A stretch of DNA of 9,573 nt from Accumulibacter sp964428215. GTDB taxonomy: Bacteria > Pseudomonadota > Gammaproteobacteria > Burkholderiales > Rhodocyclaceae. The notes beneath the pieces were generated by a model. That model saw nothing but the letters and a program-made list of their open reading frames with translations. It was not told the DNA's origin and made no database searches. Shown here piece after piece: positions 6,906-9,573 of the stretch. The position numbers and the translations under genes were made by a program. Numbering within the stretch: the stretch's first letter is position 1; the number at the start of each line of letters is the position of its first letter. The stretch spans positions 1-9,573 of the forward strand of contig CAYRXO010000139.1 of NCBI GenBank assembly GCA_964428215.1, in the 5' to 3' direction.

Positions 6906-8630
6906 ATGCGCAGCTCCCGATTTTTTCTGTCAACGCTCAAAGAAGCCCCTTCCGATGCCGAGATCGTCAGTCACCGGCTGATGCTGCGCGCCGGGATGAT
7001 CAAACGTCTGGCCGGCGGCATTTATACCTGGATGCCAATCGGTTTGCGGGTGGTACGCAAGGTCGAGGCGATCATTCGCCAGGAAATGGACCGCGCCGGC
7101 GCTATCGAACTGTCGATGCCGGCCGTGCAGCCGGCCGAGCTATGGCAGGAATCCGGACGCTGGGACAAATACGGACCGGAACTGCTACGCTGCAAGGATC
7201 GCCATCAGCGCGACTTCGTCATCGGGCCGACACACGAGGAAGTGATCACCGATGTCGTGCGCAAGGAAGTGAAGAGCTATCGCCAGCTGCCGCTGCACTT
7301 CTATCAGGTACAGGTCAAGTTTCGCGACGAAATCCGGCCACGTTTCGGCGTCATGCGCGGGCGCGAATTCGTGATGAAGGATGGTTACTCCTTCCATAGC
7401 AGCTTTGCCGATCTGCAGCGCGAATACCGCGTCATGTTCGACACTTACACGCGGATTTTTACCCGACTGGGCCTGCAGTTCCGCGCAGTGGCTGCCGATA
7501 CCGGATCGATCGGCGGAACCGGTTCGCACGAATTCCACGTTCTGGCCGATTCGGGTGAGGATGGGTTGGCGTATTGCCCTGATTCCGATTACGCGGCCAA
7601 CGTCGAACTGGCGAACGCAATGCCCCCAACGGCGTCCCGCCCGCCGGCGGCCGAAACGATACAGAAGGTCGCCACACCTGGCCGCACACGCTGTGAAGAT
7701 GTCGCCGAATTTCTCGGCTTGCCGCTGACCAGAACGGTCAAGGCGATCGCGATCATCGTTGCCGTCGCGGGGAAGGACGCCGCTGAACGACTGGCCTTGA
7801 TCCTGCTGCGCGGTGACCACAGTCTCAACGAGATCAAAACACAGAAGATCGTCGGCGAGTTCCGCTTTGCACGCGACGACGAAATCGTCGCCGCGCTTGG
7901 CTGCCCGCCCGGTTATCTCGGTTCGGTCGCCATCGGCGACGTGCCGGTATTTGCCGACCGCGACGTGGCAGTGATGAGCGATTTCGTCTGTGGTGCCAAC
8001 GACGCCGGTTATCACCTGACCGGCGTCAATTTCGGTCGCGATGCCAAAGAGCCGACGCAGGTGGCCGATTTCCGCAACGTCGTCAGTGGCGACTTGTCGC
8101 CGGATGGGCGTGGCCGGCTGGAGTTGTGCCGCGGCATCGAGGTCGGCCATATTTTCCAGTTGCGCAGCAAGTATGCCGAGGCGCTGAAATGCTGCTTTCT
8201 CGACGAAGGCGGGCAAAGCCGGGTCATGGAGATGGGCTGTTACGGCATCGGGGTCACGCGCATCGTCGGTGCGGCGATCGAACAAGGGCACGACGAACGC
8301 GGCATCATCTTTCCGGCGACGATCGCGCCGTTCGCCGTGTGTATCGTTCCGATGGGCTACACTAAATCGCAGACGGTCCGTGCAGCAGCTGATGCGCTGT
8401 ACGGTCAATTGCTCGCCGCGGGCTTCGACGTGTTGCTTGACGATCGTCCGGAACGTCCGGGAGTGATGTTCGCCGAAATGGAACTGCTCGGTATTCCGCA
8501 TCGCGTCGTCGTCGGCGAGCGCGGTCTGGCGCGCGGTGAACTGGAATACAAGGGACGCCTCGACGCCGAAGCACAAATGCTGCCGGCGACGACGATTGTC
8601 GAATTCCTCAAGGAACGCCTGTGCGTCTGA
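6906..8630 (+). CDS. proS: Proline--tRNA ligase (prolyl-tRNA synthetase, bacterial type with editing domain)
   Basis: A 574-residue cytoplasmic class II aminoacyl-tRNA synthetase that charges tRNA-Pro with proline using ATP; the length is nearly that of the E. coli enzyme. The N-terminal catalytic core opens with MRSSRFFLSTLKEAPSDAE. It contains GPTHEE (107-112), class II motif 2 around 139-164 (FRDEIRPRFGVMRGREF, then MKDGYSFH) and motif 3 CYGIGVTR (445-452, with Arg452). Between motifs 2 and 3, at about 225-400, lies the inserted YbaK-like editing domain that hydrolyses Ala-tRNA-Pro. It retains TVKAI with a lysine at 279, RGDHSLNEIK and the conserved histidine in GYHLTGVNFGRD (His370). A HGTP-type anticodon-binding domain closes the protein (about 475-574). 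No key residue is missing. Its 3' end overlaps the transglycosylase gene by 10 bp. No strong ribosome binding site is visible before the ATG. Confidence 0.98.
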   Translation: MRSSRFFLSTLKEAPSDAEIVSHRLMLRAGMIKRLAGGIYTWMPIGLRVVRKVEAIIRQEMDRAGAIELSMPAVQPAELWQESGRWDKYGPELLRCKDRHQRDFVIGPTHEEVITDVVRKEVKSYRQLPLHFYQVQVKFRDEIRPRFGVMRGREFVMKDGYSFHSSFADLQREYRVMFDTYTRIFTRLGLQFRAVAADTGSIGGTGSHEFHVLADSGEDGLAYCPDSDYAANVELANAMPPTASRPPAAETIQKVATPGRTRCEDVAEFLGLPLTRTVKAIAIIVAVAGKDAAERLALILLRGDHSLNEIKTQKIVGEFRFARDDEIVAALGCPPGYLGSVAIGDVPVFADRDVAVMSDFVCGANDAGYHLTGVNFGRDAKEPTQVADFRNVVSGDLSPDGRGRLELCRGIEVGHIFQLRSKYAEALKCCFLDEGGQSRVMEMGCYGIGVTRIVGAAIEQGHDERGIIFPATIAPFAVCIVPMGYTKSQTVRAAADALYGQLLAAGFDVLLDDRPERPGVMFAEMELLGIPHRVVVGERGLARGELEYKGRLDAEAQMLPATTIVEFLKERLCV

Positions 8631-9223
8631 GTCTTTGCCTGTTTTTTCTTTGGCTGCCGAGCTTGGCATTCGGCGGCGCGCAAATCTACGAACCCTTGTC
8701 GGCCAGCGTCCGCGCGGCCTTGTCGCGCAGTGTTTCCGATCGGGCACCGCCGAACAGCTCGTTTCAGGATTCCTTGCACGCGGTCGACTGGTTGAGTGAA
8801 ATGTCGACACGTCTGACCAAACGCATTCCGGACCGCGAAACACGCCTCGATTTTCTGCGTTCGGTGCATTACGAAGCGACGCGCGCCGGCCTCGACCCGC
8901 AACTGGTGCTCGGCCTGATACAGGTTGAAAGCCGCTTCAACAAATATGCCGTCTCGTCGGCCGGTGCGCGCGGTTTCATGCAGGTGATGCCGTTCTGGCT
9001 GAAAGTGATCGGCACTTCGGAAGACAATCTGTTCCATTTGCGCACCAACCTGCGCTATGGCTGCACGATTCTGCGCCATTACCTCGACATCGAACGCGGC
9101 GATCTGTACCGCGCCCTCGGCCGCTACAACGGCAGCCTCGGCCGGCCGCAATACCCGAATCTGGTACGTGCCGCGTGGAATCAGTGGAGCTATAACCGAA
9201 ACACCAAGCTGGCCGCACGTTGA
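8621..9223 (+). CDS. Secreted lytic transglycosylase, SLT domain
   Basis: A 200-residue periplasmic murein lytic transglycosylase, which would cleave the MurNAc-GlcNAc bond of peptidoglycan to give a 1,6-anhydro product. It starts at GTG 8621, supported by AAGGA six bases upstream and by the signal peptide that follows at once (a hydrophobic core and LAFGGA, cleavage near residues 18-20). The SLT catalytic domain spans about 85-195. It shows the catalytic glutamate in IQVESRF (Glu103), the GARGFMQVMP motif (115-124), NLRYG (143-147) and RYNGS (168-172), all intact. It has no LysM or other wall-binding domain and is shorter than Slt70 or MltC/MltE-type proteins with extra domains. There is no lipobox, so it is probably soluble in the periplasm. 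The 10-bp overlap with proS suggests translational coupling. It could remodel wall during growth; a link to the secretion system is not indicated. Confidence 0.93.
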   Translation: MRLSLCLFFLWLPSLAFGGAQIYEPLSASVRAALSRSVSDRAPPNSSFQDSLHAVDWLSEMSTRLTKRIPDRETRLDFLRSVHYEATRAGLDPQLVLGLIQVESRFNKYAVSSAGARGFMQVMPFWLKVIGTSEDNLFHLRTNLRYGCTILRHYLDIERGDLYRALGRYNGSLGRPQYPNLVRAAWNQWSYNRNTKLAAR

Positions 9224-9251
9224 TTCCACGGTTGAATCAACCTGTCAACCG
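9219..9251 (+). repeat. Nested inverted repeats at the end of the transglycosylase gene
   Basis: GTTGATTC (9219-9226) pairs perfectly with GAATCAAC (9234-9241), overlapping the stop codon at 9221-9223. The right arm also belongs to GGTTGA-A-TCAACC (9230-9242), and CGGTTGA (9229-9235) can pair with TCAACCG (9245-9251), so the hairpins are mutually exclusive. There is no T run after them, so simple intrinsic termination is doubtful. They may protect the 3' end of the proS-transglycosylase mRNA. Confidence 0.4.
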
Positions 9252-9411
9252 CAGCCCGCAAATGCCAAGAACGCGGAAAATCCATTTCCGGCAATAACTT
9301 ACGTCATGGTTATTTAAATGCGGAACAGTTCCGGACGAGTGAGAGCGCAGCAACGGAAAACCCGTTGCGCGTCGCGCTTAGGCCGGATAGAGCCGCAACT
9401 GCGGTCTTAAG

Positions 9412-9553
9412 GGATTATTCGCGTTTCTCTAGGGAAAAGTGGATTTATTCGCTTTTCGAAATCAATGGCACTATAGAATCAATTGGTTAGCCTGCATCCT
9501 GGGCGGCAAATCCGAATTAATCTGCGTTTCCCTAGGGAAACGCAGAACAATTC
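9412..9553. repeat. REPIN/MITE-like element: two inverted arms with palindromic cores
   Basis: The left arm (9412-9452) and the reverse complement of the right arm (9512-9553) match at 26 of 32 ungapped positions over 9421-9452 versus 9543-9512. A further 7 of 9 match on the outer side after a one-base gap. A 59-base spacer (9453-9511) lies between them. Each arm has its own palindrome centred on CTAG: an imperfect one at 9421-9440 and a perfect one at 9521-9546. The left arm also contains an imperfect direct repeat (9412-9427 and 9442-9457, both GGATT-ATTCGC-like). Inverted pairs of palindromic repeats are the layout of REPINs, which are moved by RAYT-type transposases; a MITE or a bidirectional terminator are alternatives. 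No transposase gene is present and no target-site duplication is obvious. Confidence 0.5.
9521..9546. repeat. Perfect 26-bp palindrome
   Basis: The half-site TCTGCGTTTCCCT (9521-9533) is followed immediately by its exact reverse complement (9534-9546), with no spacer. A diverged copy of the core lies at 9421-9440. The perfect symmetry could form a cruciform, bind a dimeric protein, or reflect the palindromic unit of an interspersed repeat. Confidence 0.7.
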
Positions 9554-9573
9554 AAGTGCTGCGAGAATTTGGC

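Larger units (their letters stand above)
9224..9573. other. Non-coding 3' region dense in palindromes
   Basis: No gene is supported in these 350 bases; a 30-codon arginine-rich frame from 9318 has no ribosome binding site. Inverted repeats follow each other closely: 9219-9241, CGGAAA/TTTCCG at 9274-9290, CGGAAC-A-GTTCCG at 9321-9333, GCAACGG/CCGTTGC at 9350-9368, CCGCA/TGCGG at 9393-9404, and the composite element at 9412-9553. Base composition turns more AT-rich after about 9405. Confidence 0.6.

Noticed and set aside
7185..8843. Minus-strand open frame of 552 codons opposite proS
   Set aside because: Its product is rich in Arg, His, Asp and Ala with no recognisable domain, and it mirrors the strongly supported proS and the start of the transglycosylase gene. 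Long antisense frames are expected with this GC-biased codon use.
8405..9229. Minus-strand open frame of 274 codons opposite the transglycosylase
   Set aside because: It overlaps proS and the transglycosylase on the other strand, and the plus-strand SLT motifs are unambiguous; no ribosome binding site or family resemblance is seen.
9318..9410. 30-codon arginine-rich frame from ATG 9318
   Set aside because: It has no ribosome binding site and its sequence is taken up by hairpin arms, which explains its composition better than coding.
1..9573. CRISPR array, tRNA, rRNA or RTX nonapeptide repeats
   Set aside because: I looked for regularly spaced direct repeats, cloverleaf arms with a T-loop, rRNA landmarks and GGxGxD-type repeats and found none.

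Overview
The window looks like a chromosomal segment of a Gram-negative betaproteobacterium, possibly of the Rhodocyclales type. The basis is the moderately high GC content and codon use, a complete Gram-negative type I secretion set, and proS followed directly by a small SLT-type lytic transglycosylase, an arrangement I associate with Betaproteobacteria. The genus cannot be fixed from this sequence alone.

Layout. Bases 1-210 are non-coding and rich in inverted repeats, including a possible three-way-junction fold at 59-113. Two minus-strand genes follow: a two-helix membrane protein (211-993) and, upstream of it in the same transcriptional direction, a small protein with an F5/8 type C / galactose-binding-like pattern (1024-1485). 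A long divergent intergenic region (1486-2072) separates them from a plus-strand operon of three closely spaced genes: a PrtD-type ABC exporter (2073-3848), a HlyD/PrtE-type membrane fusion protein (3866-5242) and a TolC-type outer-membrane channel (5253-6599). These three form a complete type I secretion system, but no RTX-repeat substrate is encoded in the window.

After a 306-bp gap come two housekeeping genes: proS (6906-8630, prolyl-tRNA synthetase with editing domain), overlapped by 10 bp by a lytic transglycosylase gene (8621-9223). The last 350 bp are non-coding and unusually dense in inverted repeats. They end in a composite element at 9412-9553: two inverted arms of about 41 bp, each with its own palindromic core, around a 59-bp spacer. 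The right-hand core is a perfect 26-bp palindrome. This architecture resembles a REPIN or MITE-like non-autonomous element and is the most unusual structure in the window.

How the genes may work together. The three secretion genes should form one ATP-driven conduit from cytoplasm to the outside. The divergent pair may be functionally linked to it (a membrane-anchored helper and a binding-domain protein), but this rests only on position. proS and the transglycosylase are probably co-transcribed and translationally coupled without being functionally related.
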